DNA of 64,000 nucleotides from Ignavibacteria bacterium (GCA_030835025.1 JAUQWS010000071.1:84365-148364); one strand, 5' to 3'; positions 17,010 to 25,942 are shown, counted from the stretch's first letter. Notes: generated by a model from the sequence alone, not told the origin. Program-made: numbers and translations.

Positions 17010-18668
17010 ATGACAAGGGAAATCTCAGGAAATATTGTAGATGTACTCAACCGCAGGATTTTCCCCGGTACGGTTACAATTGAAGAGGGGAAAATAACAG
17101 GAATTGACGAATCCACGGGTGCAGTTCATGATGCATATCTCATACCCGGATTTGTAGATGCGCATGTGCATGTTGAAAGCTCGATGCTTGTACCATCGGA
17201 GTTCGCCAGACTCTCTGTGCTGCATGGCACAGTTGCCACTGTATCGGATCCACACGAAATCGGCAATGTGCTTGGTGTTGCCGGAGTAAGATATATGATA
17301 GATAACGGCAGAAAAGTGCCTTTCAAATTCTATTTTGGTGCTCCCTCGTGCGTTCCCGCAACTGCTTTTGAAACAGCGGGAGCTGTAATATCACCTGCAG
17401 ATATCCGTGAGCTGTTCGAAAAAGACGGGCTTAAATACTTAAGCGAAATGATGAACTATCCGGGTGTGCTGTTTGGTGACTCGATGGTTATGGAAAAGAT
17501 TAAAATTGCCCGCGAGCTTGGCAGACCCATTGACGGGCACGCACCGGGTCTGAAAGGCGAAGATGCAAAGAAATACATAGAAGCAGGATTATCAAATGGA
17601 ACAGTAATCGCAACTGACCATGAATGCTTTACGCTTGATGAAGCGCTTGATAAAATTAAGTACGGAATGAAAATCCTCATCCGCGAAGGCTCCGCCGCTA
17701 AGAATTACGAAGCACTTCACCCGCTCTTGAAATCACACCCTGACATGGTTATGTTCTGCAGCGATGATAAGCATCCGAATGATCTTGTCATAAGCCAGAT
17801 TGATGACCACGTTCGGCGCTCAATTGCTTTCGGGTATGACTTGTTTGATGTTCTCACCGCTGCTTGCATCAATCCCGTTAAGCATTACGGACTCGATGTA
17901 GGTCAGTTAAAAGCCGGTGATCCTGCCGATTTGATAGTAGTTAATAACTTAAAAGATTTCAAAGTTCAGCAGACTTATATTAACGGTGAACTTGTTGCCG
18001 ATGGTGGTAAGTCCCTCATACAAAGAGTTGAAGCCGGAATTGTTAATAACTTCAATACATCGCGCAAGTATGTTTCAGATTTCGAACTCAGCACGGGTGA
18101 TGACAGCTCTCCCTTTATCCGCGTGATAAAAGCGCTCGATGGCCAGCTAATTACCGAAGAGCTTCATGAGCCTGGTAAAAGTCTGGATGCAAAGCTGATA
18201 TCAAATACTGATAATGACGTGCTCAAAATGGCAGTTGTTGAGCGGTATGGAAACTCAAAACCCGCAATTGCATTTATACGGAACTTCGGTTTACAGAAAG
18301 GCGCAATTGCCTCATGTGTGGCGCATGATTCGCATAACATAATCGCAGTTGGAGTCAGCGACGAGGATATATGCAATGCTGTTAACGGAATTATAGATTA
18401 CAGGGGCGGAATATCAGTTGCTGTAAATGGCGGAGTAGAAGTACTGCCCTTGCCTGTTGCGGGAATTATGACAAATGAAGATGGTTATGTAACTGCCGAA
18501 AAATATACGAAGCTTGATGCGATGGCTAAGAAGCTTGGCACTGCGCTCCACGCGCCGTTTATGACGCTTTCATTTATGGCACTCTTGGTAATCCCCCAAT
18601 TGAAGCTGAGCGATAAGGGACTGTTTGACGGCAGCAAGTTTGAATTTGTTGACCTGTTTGTGACATAG
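17010..18668 (+). CDS. ade: Adenine deaminase
   Basis: This 552-residue amidohydrolase deaminates adenine to hypoxanthine in purine salvage. It has the metal-binding HxH in [15 protein letters not shown], the signature [45 protein letters not shown] and [10 protein letters not shown], all in the order expected for Ade (AdeC type), plus the C-terminal extension of the family ([15 protein letters not shown]). The length is slightly below the usual 570-600. The start ATG at 17010 is preceded closely by a possible promoter box within repeats. Confidence 0.93.
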   Translation: MTREISGNIVDVLNRRIFPGTVTIEEGKITGIDESTGAVHDAYLIPGFVDAHVHVESSMLVPSEFARLSVLHGTVATVSDPHEIGNVLGVAGVRYMIDNGRKVPFKFYFGAPSCVPATAFETAGAVISPADIRELFEKDGLKYLSEMMNYPGVLFGDSMVMEKIKIARELGRPIDGHAPGLKGEDAKKYIEAGLSNGTVIATDHECFTLDEALDKIKYGMKILIREGSAAKNYEALHPLLKSHPDMVMFCSDDKHPNDLVISQIDDHVRRSIAFGYDLFDVLTAACINPVKHYGLDVGQLKAGDPADLIVVNNLKDFKVQQTYINGELVADGGKSLIQRVEAGIVNNFNTSRKYVSDFELSTGDDSSPFIRVIKALDGQLITEELHEPGKSLDAKLISNTDNDVLKMAVVERYGNSKPAIAFIRNFGLQKGAIASCVAHDSHNIIAVGVSDEDICNAVNGIIDYRGGISVAVNGGVEVLPLPVAGIMTNEDGYVTAEKYTKLDAMAKKLGTALHAPFMTLSFMALLVIPQLKLSDKGLFDGSKFEFVDLFVT

Positions 18669-18678
18669 GATTAATCCG

Positions 18679-18702
18679 GTAGGACAGGCATTCCTGCCTG
18701 TC
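18679..18702. repeat. GTAG-headed palindrome (REP-like)
   Basis: GTAG (18679-18682) is followed at once by GACAGGCA (18683-18690), loop TTCC, and TGCCTGTC (18695-18702), a perfect 8-bp stem. It sits 11 bases after the adenine deaminase stop and may also terminate that transcript, although there is no strong T-run. Confidence 0.7.
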
Positions 18703-18747
18703 TGTGTAATTAACGGCAAAAGCAGGAATTATCTAATGCTCAAAACG

Positions 18748-18792
18748 GTAGGTCAGACATTTAAGTGAGCATTTTCATAACATGTCTCACAA
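18748..18792. repeat. REP-like repeat, copy B (GTAGGTCAGACA family)
   Basis: It starts GTAGGTCAGACATTTA, identical over 16 bases to copy A at 15073, then diverges (AAGTGAGCATTTTCATAACA) and ends TGTCTCACAA against TGTCTGACAA in copy A. The outer arms GTCAGACA and TGTCTCAC still pair with one mismatch. Confidence 0.7.
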
Positions 18793-18822
18793 ATTCTAAA
18801 AGTCTAGGCAAGAAATAAGATA

Positions 18823-19350
18823 CTGAATTCATCCACCGTAAATATCACCGAATACGCGATCAGGCTTTTCGACCCTGAAACTGATTCCGTAAATGAGCTG
18901 ACAGACCTGCTGCACAAAGCTTATAAACGTCTTGCAGATATGGGCCTGAATTTCATCGCAACTTTTCAGGATGCAGACTACACCCGGCGCTACCTGGAAA
19001 AAGGCAAATGTTTTGTGTTGAGCGACGGGAAGAAACTCATTGGTACTGTATTCTATTATACAAAGATGTGGGATGATGCTCCGGAGATATTTAAGGATAA
19101 AGATACAGTTCTTTTCGGTAAATTTGCAGTATTGCCTGAACTGCAGGGGCTTGGACTCGGCAGCCGTCTTTTGGATTTTATTGAAGCACATGCCCGTGAA
19201 AACGGAAAGAGCCGAATCGTGCTGGATACATCCGAGAAGGCAGATCATTTGATAGATTATTATGAAAAGCGCGGGTACAAATACGTTCACCACTGGCAGT
19301 GGCCTGAGGTGAATTACCGAAGCGTAGTAATGAGCAAGGAATTAACTTAA
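18823..19350 (+). CDS. GNAT family N-acetyltransferase
   Basis: The protein has a complete GNAT fold: the first strand and helix IRLFDPETDSVNELTDLLHK, then GKFAVLPELQGLGLGSRLLD with the acetyl-CoA loop QGLGLG, and a C-terminal DYYEKRGYKYVHHW. The first ATG in frame is at 18940, which would cut off the first strand and helix. The frame is open back to 18808, but contains no ATG, GTG or TTG before 18940. A CTG at 18823 (giving NSSTVNITEYAIRLFDP) is the best candidate start; an ATA at 18820 is the other. The substrate is unknown. Confidence 0.75.
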   Translation: MNSSTVNITEYAIRLFDPETDSVNELTDLLHKAYKRLADMGLNFIATFQDADYTRRYLEKGKCFVLSDGKKLIGTVFYYTKMWDDAPEIFKDKDTVLFGKFAVLPELQGLGLGSRLLDFIEAHARENGKSRIVLDTSEKADHLIDYYEKRGYKYVHHWQWPEVNYRSVVMSKELT

Positions 19351-19366
19351 AATATCGGGCAGCCAA

Positions 19367-19972
19367 ATGTATATTCCGAAACATTTTGAGGAAGTTGATA
19401 AGAAGAAACTTGTTGAATTTATGCGTGAGTATAATTTCGCAGTTATTGTCAGCTCCGCAAAGAAACGCTACTGGGCAACACACATTCCTTTTTTAATAAC
19501 TGAAACAGGCGATGACGTAATACTCCGCGCGCACATGGCGAAGGCAAATCCCCAGTGGGCTAACTTTAAGAATGAAGAAGAAATTCTCGTAATATTCCAG
19601 GAACCGCATTCTTATATCTCACCCTCGCTTTATGAAAATCCCGTCAGCGTGCCGACATGGAATTATATAGCTGTGCATGCATACGGCATCCCGAAAATTC
19701 TCCCTTCGCTTGAGGACAGGATAAAAATGCTGGAGGATAGCTTCAAAGAGTTTGAGCCCAAGTTCAAAGAACAGTGGGATACTCTGCCGGAAGACTACAA
19801 ATCCGACCTTCTTGACGGTATCACGGCATTTGAGGTTCGCATAACAAGACTTGACGGCAAATTCAAGCTCAGCCAAAACCGCTCTTCCGGTGACCGTACG
19901 AGGATAATAGAAAAACTGGACTCTTCCGGCGAAAAGGTTAAACAGGATATTGCCAAATTTATGAAGCAGTAG
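19367..19972 (+). CDS. PaiB-like FMN-binding protein
   Basis: This 201-residue protein matches the FMN-binding negative transcriptional regulator family (PaiB): MYIPKHFEEVDKKKLVEFMR, ATHIPFLI, RAHMAKANPQWANF, VIFQEPHSYISPSLYE and VPTWNYIAVHAYG, then a C-terminal helix with NRSSGDRTRIIEKL. In Bacillus, PaiB affects sporulation and protease expression; in most bacteria the structure suggests a flavin split-barrel of unsettled role. It follows the GNAT gene by 16 bases; Bacillus paiA is also a GNAT acetyltransferase next to paiB, so the pair here repeats that arrangement. Confidence 0.88.
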   Translation: MYIPKHFEEVDKKKLVEFMREYNFAVIVSSAKKRYWATHIPFLITETGDDVILRAHMAKANPQWANFKNEEEILVIFQEPHSYISPSLYENPVSVPTWNYIAVHAYGIPKILPSLEDRIKMLEDSFKEFEPKFKEQWDTLPEDYKSDLLDGITAFEVRITRLDGKFKLSQNRSSGDRTRIIEKLDSSGEKVKQDIAKFMKQ

Positions 19973-20128
19973 CTCCCACGACTTACGCTTTAATTAACTG
20001 TAATATCAATTACTTAATTTTTTCCCCGCCTAACGTCTTTAAGGTATTCCAACATAATGATTATTGACATATTTTGCTGGACTAAAGGATTTATATTATT
20101 GAATACAGCAAATTTCCGGGAGTTTAGT

Positions 20129-20341
20129 ATGGCTCAGTTCAACAAGCCCGTGACGGTTCTGGCATCTGCAAACAGCTCGATAATATCGGTTGCAGAGTCA
20201 TTGCTGAAAGAAGCAGGAATTACATATTCCATAAGCTTAAACGGTGTTACAGAGATCCTTGTACGGGGTGATGAAGACAGTTTTAAAGCCAGAAAAATAC
20301 TTGCTGATCTGGAAGAGCTCGATTTCAGCGATGAGAAATAA
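20129..20341 (+). CDS. DUF2007 family small protein
   Basis: This 70-residue protein (MAQFNKPVTVLASANSSIIS...) has the DUF2007 pattern: a ferredoxin-like half with SVAESLLKEAGITYSI, ILVRGDEDSFKARKILADLEE and an acidic end. DUF2007 proteins are small putative signal-transducing proteins of unknown function. The ORF is open to 20057, but the ATG at 20129 has a GGGAG ribosome-binding site 7 bases upstream and begins the conserved domain. A strong terminator follows. Confidence 0.8.
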   Translation: MAQFNKPVTVLASANSSIISVAESLLKEAGITYSISLNGVTEILVRGDEDSFKARKILADLEELDFSDEK

Positions 20342-20380
20342 TAAATAGATTTTGATTTGGTAAATTAGTTTCTATTTTTG

Positions 20381-20406
20381 AGCGGGGTTTTTGCCCCGCT
20401 TTTTTT
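20381..20406 (+). terminator. Rho-independent terminator
   Basis: AGCGGGG (20381-20387) pairs with CCCCGCT (20394-20400), followed by a T-run to 20407. It ends the DUF2007 transcript. TATTTTTG at 20373-20380, with TTTG 18 bases upstream of it, also fits the Bacteroidota promoter form, so a promoter could overlap. Confidence 0.85.
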
Positions 20407-20444
20407 ATTTCATAACCCGGCTCTCACCAGAAAGTAAAACTAAC

Positions 20445-21437
20445 ATGAAAAAGATCCTGATCCTGGGCGGCACCGGATTTGTCGGCCGCATTCTCACCGA
20501 AAACCTCATCACAGAAGGAAATCCACCTGTACTTTTTAACCGGGGCAAACGCAATGCCGGAATTTTCCCCGAACTGCGGAAGATCACCGGAGACAGATTA
20601 ACAGATGATATTAAACAGATTGCAAATGAATCATGGGATGTTGTTATCGATTTCAGCTGCATGATGCCGGATAACCTTGATGATATTACTGATATGCTCA
20701 AGGGAAAAACCGCGAGATATATTTTTGTTTCAACCGTGAGCGTATTCCCTATGGATGATGCTGATTACTGGAAGAATCCGGTTACTGAAAATTCCGAAAC
20801 TCTGACATGCACTGCAGAACAGAGAAAAGATCCGGACGTAACCGCAACTTATGGGCAAAAAAAAGCTGAATGCGAAAGGATCCTGCTCGGGAAAGACTGG
20901 CTGGATAGCATAACTTTCCGCCCCGGTTTGATTTACGGCAGATATGATTACACCGACAGATTCTATTATTGGCTCTACCGAGCAGCAAAGGTAAGTGAAA
21001 TATTGCTTCCTGAAGAGGGCAGGGAGAGATTCACTGCAACCCACAGTGAAGATTTTGCAAAGCTGATTAGAAGCGCAGTTGACGTCCCGGTTCACAACAA
21101 AATATACAACGCTGTAACCCATTCACCTGTAAGTCTGAAACAATGCATAGATACTGCTTCAGGAATTATCGGTACCAGACCGAAGTTCGTTAATGCTCCA
21201 ATGGATTTCATCGAGTCCCAAAAACTGGAGCCGTGGACAGACTTGCCGGCATGGGTAGGGAATATGGAATTAATTGTTGATAATTCCCGTGCACTTAAAG
21301 ATTTCCCACTTGAATTCATGAGCTTTGAAGAGAGCATCAGGTCCTGTATTGATTATTATACCTCATTAGACTGGCCCGTTCCAAAAGCCGGCATAACTCC
21401 CCAAAAAGAGCAGGAATTAATAGAAAAGCTAAGATAG
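20445..21437 (+). CDS. NAD-dependent epimerase/dehydratase family protein
   Basis: This 330-residue short-chain dehydrogenase of the extended type begins MKKILILGGTGFVGRILTEN (GxxGxxG). It has FVSTVSVFP and ATYGQKKAECERIL (the YxxxK motif), then GLIYGRYDYTDRFYYWLYRA. The NFNRGKRN segment after the second strand and the overall spacing resemble the CSP41/isoflavone reductase-like atypical SDRs. The substrate is unknown. The frame is open to 20391, but that reading runs through the terminator; ATG 20445 is the natural start. Confidence 0.85.
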   Translation: MKKILILGGTGFVGRILTENLITEGNPPVLFNRGKRNAGIFPELRKITGDRLTDDIKQIANESWDVVIDFSCMMPDNLDDITDMLKGKTARYIFVSTVSVFPMDDADYWKNPVTENSETLTCTAEQRKDPDVTATYGQKKAECERILLGKDWLDSITFRPGLIYGRYDYTDRFYYWLYRAAKVSEILLPEEGRERFTATHSEDFAKLIRSAVDVPVHNKIYNAVTHSPVSLKQCIDTASGIIGTRPKFVNAPMDFIESQKLEPWTDLPAWVGNMELIVDNSRALKDFPLEFMSFEESIRSCIDYYTSLDWPVPKAGITPQKEQELIEKLR

Positions 21438-21477
21438 CAGAATTGTCCCTAAAACAGTGCTGTTTCAAGTTTATTAG

Positions 21478-21498
21478 ATTCTGAAACAAGTTCAGAAT
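21478..21498. repeat. ATTCTGAA-ACAAG-TTCAGAAT palindrome
   Basis: An 8-bp perfect stem with a 5-base loop. A very similar unit (GATTCTGAAACAAGTTCAGAATGAC) is, as I recall, a common dispersed repeat in many bacterial genomes. A smaller stem AAACAG-TG-CTGTTT precedes it at about 21452. It may end the epimerase transcript. Confidence 0.6.
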
Positions 21499-21538
21499 GA
21501 CAACATTAACCCCCTGATTTCCCTAACCGGAATCACCC

Positions 21539-21585
21539 TTGACAATTCCTTCAATTTCCATTAACTTTGTACTGCAAAGTACTTT
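21539..21585 (+). promoter_or_regulatory. Bacteroidota-type promoter with overlapping palindromic operator
   Basis: TTGACA (21539-21544), 17 bases, then TAACTTTG (21562-21569) exactly fits the Bacteroidota TTG / TAnnTTTG consensus. Overlapping the -7 box is the inverted repeat ACTTTG-TACTG-CAAAGT (21564-21580), which runs into the perfect palindrome AAAGTACTTT (21576-21585). The winged-helix regulator encoded at 22222 in the same operon is the natural candidate to bind here (inference). Confidence 0.6.
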
Positions 21586-21605
21586 CAAATGGAAATCAAA
21601 ACAAT

Positions 21606-22232
21606 ATGGATAGCAATCAGGAACATCTAAAAAACCTCAGTGAGATACGCTCGCTTATGGAGCGCTCTTCAAGCTTCATTTCGCTCAGCGGGCTCTCGGG
21701 AGTCAGTGCGGGGATAATCGGGATAATTACAGCATTTATTCTGCACAGCAGGCTGAATCCTTACCTGAACCCGAATATTGATATTATTCTCCGGCAGGAA
21801 AAAAGAACTGAGCTGATAGTTTTTGGAATTCTGTTATCTGCCGGAGTTTTGCTTCTGACATTTGCGCTCGCAATTTTTTTCACTACGAGGAAAGCCAAGA
21901 AAGGAGGGCTCCCGATATGGGACGGCTCAGCAAAACGACTGGTTCTGAATCTTTTTATTCCCCTCATTACGGGCGGTGTGTTCTGTCTGCTTCTCATCTA
22001 TCATTATTATGACTGGCTTGTACTTCCTTCAATGCTCGTATTCTTCGGTCTTGCACTTGTTAACGCCGCCAAATTTACTTTGCACGAAATAAGGTGGCTA
22101 GGCATCACAGAAATTGTTCTGGGCCTGCTTGCGGTTCTTTTCATTGAATATGCCATCTGGTTTTGGGGACTCGGTTTCGGGCTGATGAATATTGTGTACG
22201 GACTCATGATGTATTTCAAGTATGAAAGATGA
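21606..22232 (+). CDS. Integral membrane protein, first gene of regulator operon
   Basis: This 208-residue protein has a short cytoplasmic N-terminus (MDSNQEHLKNLSEIRSLMER) and six predicted membrane segments (for example ISLSGLSGVSAGIIGIITAF, LIVFGILLSAGVLLLTFALA and FWGLGFGLMNIVYGLMMYF). I do not recognise a characterised family, though such proteins often precede a winged-helix regulator in Bacteroidota. The ATG at 21606 gives the clean N-terminus; an earlier in-frame start (21567) lies within the promoter. It overlaps the regulator gene by 11 bases. Confidence 0.8.
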   Translation: MDSNQEHLKNLSEIRSLMERSSSFISLSGLSGVSAGIIGIITAFILHSRLNPYLNPNIDIILRQEKRTELIVFGILLSAGVLLLTFALAIFFTTRKAKKGGLPIWDGSAKRLVLNLFIPLITGGVFCLLLIYHYYDWLVLPSMLVFFGLALVNAAKFTLHEIRWLGITEIVLGLLAVLFIEYAIWFWGLGFGLMNIVYGLMMYFKYER

Positions 22233-22554
22233 ATCATCCGAAATGAATACGAAGGTTAAAGATATTCTGGTAAACATCAACAGGCTGTTTGAAAGCAGGG
22301 TGAGGCTTGGAATAATGTCAATGCTCATGGTAAACTCAAGCGTTGACTTCAATACACTGAAATCACACCTTGATATTACCGACGGCAATCTGGCAAGCCA
22401 TATCACATCACTTGAAAAAGCAAAATACATAAAGGTGAATAAATCATTTATCGGCAAAAAACCTAATACAACATACTCGGCAACAACACAGGGAAGGAAG
22501 GCATTTAACGAACATTTAGACGCTTTGGAACAATTAATAAACCGTTCGGTTTAA
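22222..22554 (+). CDS. Winged-helix transcriptional regulator (HTH_34 type)
   Basis: This 110-residue protein is a stand-alone winged-helix DNA-binding domain: RLFESRVRLGIMSMLMVNSS, then DFNTLKSHLDITDGNLASHI (recognition helix region) and KAKYIKVNKSFIGKKPNTTY (wing). This matches the PF13601/MarR-ArsR-like group. It lacks any ligand domain. Its start overlaps the preceding membrane protein gene. It probably controls its own operon through the palindrome at 21564-21585; this is inferred from position only. Met8 at 22243 is an alternative start. Confidence 0.85.
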   Translation: MKDESSEMNTKVKDILVNINRLFESRVRLGIMSMLMVNSSVDFNTLKSHLDITDGNLASHITSLEKAKYIKVNKSFIGKKPNTTYSATTQGRKAFNEHLDALEQLINRSV

Positions 22555-22575
22555 CTTAAAACGATCGATAAACTT

Positions 22576-24171
22576 ATGGATAAACGAATCAAAGCGTACA
22601 TATCTCTGCTGATACTGCTTGTGATGTTCAACTTCTTCTTTTGGGGAGAAATGCTGGGACTGAACCTCTTCATTTTTCTATTGCTGTCATCAATTGTCCT
22701 TATTCTGCTGAATGATGAAAATCTTAGGAACAAGAACGTAATTGTCTCATTGCTTGCTGTTCTTTACTCGCTTGCAATGGTGGTTGTTGTTAATTCAGAG
22801 TTTACCATAATCGCAGCTATAATCTCTTTTATGGTCTATACGGGCTTTATTCACCAGGCGGGACTCAAAACCGTATTCAACGCTGCTTTTACCGCAATGG
22901 CTGATCTTATCATATTCCCTTACAATATTATTGTTGAGCTTCAGTATTACTCGGGGAAGTTCAAGCCGTTAAGATCCTTTTTTAAAATAACCCGGATTGC
23001 CTTCATACCTGTAATAATATTCGTAGTATTCTATTCTATTTACGCGTATTCAAACCCCGTATTTAATTCATATTCAGTTTCATTCTGGGATACGATCGGA
23101 AAATATCTGTACGATATTTTCAAAAATTATCCCGTGCTCAGGTTCTTTTACATATTCTTTGGATTATTCCTCATAACCGGAATTATTTTCAACCGTAACA
23201 TAAGAACGTTTGCAGATATTGACGGTTCTTTTCTTGATATACTTTTGCGGGATAAAACATATAAAGTGCACTCAAGGGTTAAGCCTGTTCCCAAAAAAGC
23301 TGTGCTGTATGACCTGTTCTCATATCGATTCAAGTTCAACACCCTTAAACTTGAGTACCGAATGGGGCTGATACTCATATTTCTGATGAATGCTCTGCTC
23401 TTTTTGCTGAATGTAGTAGACATTCAATTCACCTGGCTTGGATTTGACGTAAAACAGGTTGATAACCTTGCATATTACGTGCATAACGGAACCTACCTGC
23501 TGATATTCAGCATACTGCTTTCTATGGCAATCCTGCTGTACTTCTTTCGCGGCAATCAGAATTACTTCACAAAGAACAAATTGCTTAAATACGGCGCGTA
23601 TTTGTGGATAGTACAAAACGGCATTATGGCAATATCGGTAGCGCTGCGTAATGTTTACTATATAGATTACTATTACGCGCTTTCATACAAGAGAATTGGC
23701 GTTATGATATTCCTTTTGCTTACATTTACGGGACTCATCACTATGTTCATGAAAATTTACAGCAAAAAAACTACATTCTGGCTTCTCAAGGTTAACAGCG
23801 CCGCCGCTTTTGTTGTGATGCTCTTGATGGCATCAACAAGCTGGGATGTTCCGATAGCAAAGTTCAATTTGCAGAATCCCGAAAAGCAGAAAATTGATAT
23901 CGATTACCTCCTCAGGCTATCAGATGAAACTCTTCCCCTGCTTGAGAGTGAAAAAGAACTTCTGAACCGGGAGTACTACCAGTATAACTTCATGTTCGGT
24001 GATTATGCAAACGGATTGCATGAGTATAACCTTAGGGTTAAGGGTTTCATAGAAAGGCAGAACCGTTATTCATGGCTTTCATGGAATCTGCCTGACCATA
24101 ATACAATGAATTATTATAAGGATTTTGATATCAGCAGGTTTGATGACAAATTAAGGGTAGAACCGGATTGA
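22576..24171 (+). CDS. DUF4173 integral membrane protein
   Basis: This 531-residue multi-spanning protein has about eleven to twelve hydrophobic segments and the conserved YSNPVFNSYSV region typical of DUF4173 (DUF4153-related). The C-terminal 90 residues are soluble (KFNLQNPEKQKIDIDYLLRL... and NRYSWLSWNLPDHNTMNYY). The function is unknown; such genes commonly lie beside winged-helix regulators in Bacteroidota. It lies 21 bases after the regulator gene and overlaps the next gene by 4 bases (TTGA). Confidence 0.8.
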   Translation: MDKRIKAYISLLILLVMFNFFFWGEMLGLNLFIFLLLSSIVLILLNDENLRNKNVIVSLLAVLYSLAMVVVVNSEFTIIAAIISFMVYTGFIHQAGLKTVFNAAFTAMADLIIFPYNIIVELQYYSGKFKPLRSFFKITRIAFIPVIIFVVFYSIYAYSNPVFNSYSVSFWDTIGKYLYDIFKNYPVLRFFYIFFGLFLITGIIFNRNIRTFADIDGSFLDILLRDKTYKVHSRVKPVPKKAVLYDLFSYRFKFNTLKLEYRMGLILIFLMNALLFLLNVVDIQFTWLGFDVKQVDNLAYYVHNGTYLLIFSILLSMAILLYFFRGNQNYFTKNKLLKYGAYLWIVQNGIMAISVALRNVYYIDYYYALSYKRIGVMIFLLLTFTGLITMFMKIYSKKTTFWLLKVNSAAAFVVMLLMASTSWDVPIAKFNLQNPEKQKIDIDYLLRLSDETLPLLESEKELLNREYYQYNFMFGDYANGLHEYNLRVKGFIERQNRYSWLSWNLPDHNTMNYYKDFDISRFDDKLRVEPD

Positions 24172-24548
24172 GAGAAATTGAAAAATATTTCACTCCGGGT
24201 GTATTTGCCCCACTATGTTTAACGGTACCGGCAACGATAATCATTGTAACTTTCTTTCTCGGAGCATTTAATATCCATTTACCTTTCGAAAAGGTCATGA
24301 ACCTGCAGAGAACTCACAATCTGGTTTCATGGGCTTTATTCATGTGCATTGCTTCGATTCTGTTAACATTTATTGATCTCATTGTGCTCAATTATTCAGC
24401 CAGTCAGAAACATTTTAAACCTGAATTCATCATGAACAAAAGTTATTTCAATACAGCACTGATTGCATTTCCGTATTTCTACTTCATCATCCTTTTCTTT
24501 TTTATTGAGTTAGATAAATTCGGAAATATTCCGGTGGGGAGGAATTAA
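24168..24548 (+). CDS. Small integral membrane protein of unknown function
   Basis: This 126-residue protein begins at a TTG that overlaps the DUF4173 stop codon. It has three membrane segments (VFAPLCLTVPATIIIVTFFL, NLVSWALFMCIASILLTFID and ALIAFPYFYFIILFFFIEL). I recognise no family. Its place in the operon suggests a shared role with the two larger membrane proteins on either side. Confidence 0.7.
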   Translation: MREIEKYFTPGVFAPLCLTVPATIIIVTFFLGAFNIHLPFEKVMNLQRTHNLVSWALFMCIASILLTFIDLIVLNYSASQKHFKPEFIMNKSYFNTALIAFPYFYFIILFFFIELDKFGNIPVGRN

Positions 24549-24602
24549 TGAGTGTTTGATACTTACTAATTTCAATCAACAGAACATTTTGGGGAGATTA
24601 AA

Positions 24603-25880
24603 ATGAAAGAAGAAATAATAAACAACATAAGCGATGCTCATTTTCTTGAGCAGTTGTACCGGAAAAACAAATCCGGATTTGCGGAGAGCTTCGATGAAAT
24701 ATACGATTCTATAAAACACATGCCGCAAGCAGAGTTTTGGCATTACAGGCTTGAGGCGGAATTATTGCCTGAAATCAGTGAAAAATCCACAGAATTTATA
24801 GAAGAAAAGCCAAAAGAAGGGAAGTTCAATCTTATCTTCACGGTCGCAGCCGCATTTCTTGCGGGAACAATCGTAAAGCTCCCCGAAATCTTCTCATTCC
24901 CGCAGGAAATGTACATAGTCTCAAATCTTGCATTTTTCGTTCTTCCTTTCTTCATGATATTCTACGCTGTTAAGAACAAGCTGGAGTTAAGGCAATCAGT
25001 ATTCTTTTCTGCGATTATTGTTTTATCTATAGCATTTGTGAACATTGTGCCGGGGGCTGTAGAAAGCCAGACAAGGGTACTTACCACAATTCATCTAATA
25101 TTTCTAAATTGGTTTTTGCTTGGCGTTATCTTTGTGTGGAAAGACCTCAGGTCAACAGAGCTTAAGCTTTCATTCTTAAAGCGAAATGGTGATGTTGTGA
25201 TTTTGACGGCGATAATCCTTATTTGCGGCGGACTCTTAACCGGATTAACTATGGGGCTTTTTAACATAATAAAAGTGGATATAAAAGAATTCTACTTTAC
25301 ATACATTGTTGTTTACGGATTGGTTGCATCGCCGATGGTCGCAAACTATATGCTGGAAAACTCACCAAACATTATCAACCGTGTTGCACCATTCATTTCA
25401 AAGATTTTCGCTCCTCTTATACTTATTATGATGCTTGGTTTTCTGGTGGCTCTGGCATTTTTTGCCAAAGACCCGTTCAATAACAGGGAAGAACTTATTG
25501 TATTCAACGCACTACTTGTAGTAAATCTGGCAGTTATCCTGTTTTCATTTTCAGGCGGCAGGATCGAACCCGCATCTTATCTATTCAAAGTACTCTTAGC
25601 TCTATCGCTTGTTGCCATAGTTATTAACTGCATTGCCGCATCTTCGATAATATACAGGATAGCGGCATTCGGAATTACGCCCAACCGGCTTGCAGTCTTA
25701 GGCGCAAATGTACTGATGTTCATTAACCTCATCATTATAACGATTCGACTGTACAAATACCAGAAGGGCAGTGCTGAGATTGAAGACGTTGGAAGCAGCA
25801 TAACGGCACTTATGCCATGGTATGCAGCCTGGGCTGTTGTCGTCTCATTTGCATTCCCGTTCATATTCTGGTTCAGTTAA
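24603..25880 (+). CDS. Integral membrane protein, last gene of regulator operon
   Basis: This 425-residue protein has a soluble N-terminus of about 75 residues (MKEEIINNISDAHFLEQLYR..., HMPQAEFWHYRLEAELLPEI) and about eleven membrane segments. The N-terminal part looks like a domain for interaction with another protein. The architecture resembles DUF4153-like membrane proteins, but I cannot name a family firmly. A ribosome-binding site GGGGAG lies 8 bases before the ATG. No obvious terminator follows; a short ATT-GTG repeat lies in the downstream gap. Confidence 0.75.
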   Translation: MKEEIINNISDAHFLEQLYRKNKSGFAESFDEIYDSIKHMPQAEFWHYRLEAELLPEISEKSTEFIEEKPKEGKFNLIFTVAAAFLAGTIVKLPEIFSFPQEMYIVSNLAFFVLPFFMIFYAVKNKLELRQSVFFSAIIVLSIAFVNIVPGAVESQTRVLTTIHLIFLNWFLLGVIFVWKDLRSTELKLSFLKRNGDVVILTAIILICGGLLTGLTMGLFNIIKVDIKEFYFTYIVVYGLVASPMVANYMLENSPNIINRVAPFISKIFAPLILIMMLGFLVALAFFAKDPFNNREELIVFNALLVVNLAVILFSFSGGRIEPASYLFKVLLALSLVAIVINCIAASSIIYRIAAFGITPNRLAVLGANVLMFINLIIITIRLYKYQKGSAEIEDVGSSITALMPWYAAWAVVVSFAFPFIFWFS

Positions 25881-25942
25881 AGAGGTTTTCTAAAACAAAG
25901 GACTTCAATTCTTTTATTAACTGGTATGCATATTGGTTTTAG

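Noticed and set aside
18829-19293. 154-residue minus-strand open frame with a hydrophobic N-terminus
   Set aside because: It is antisense to the GNAT gene, whose protein shows clear family motifs; the minus-strand product has no recognisable domain.
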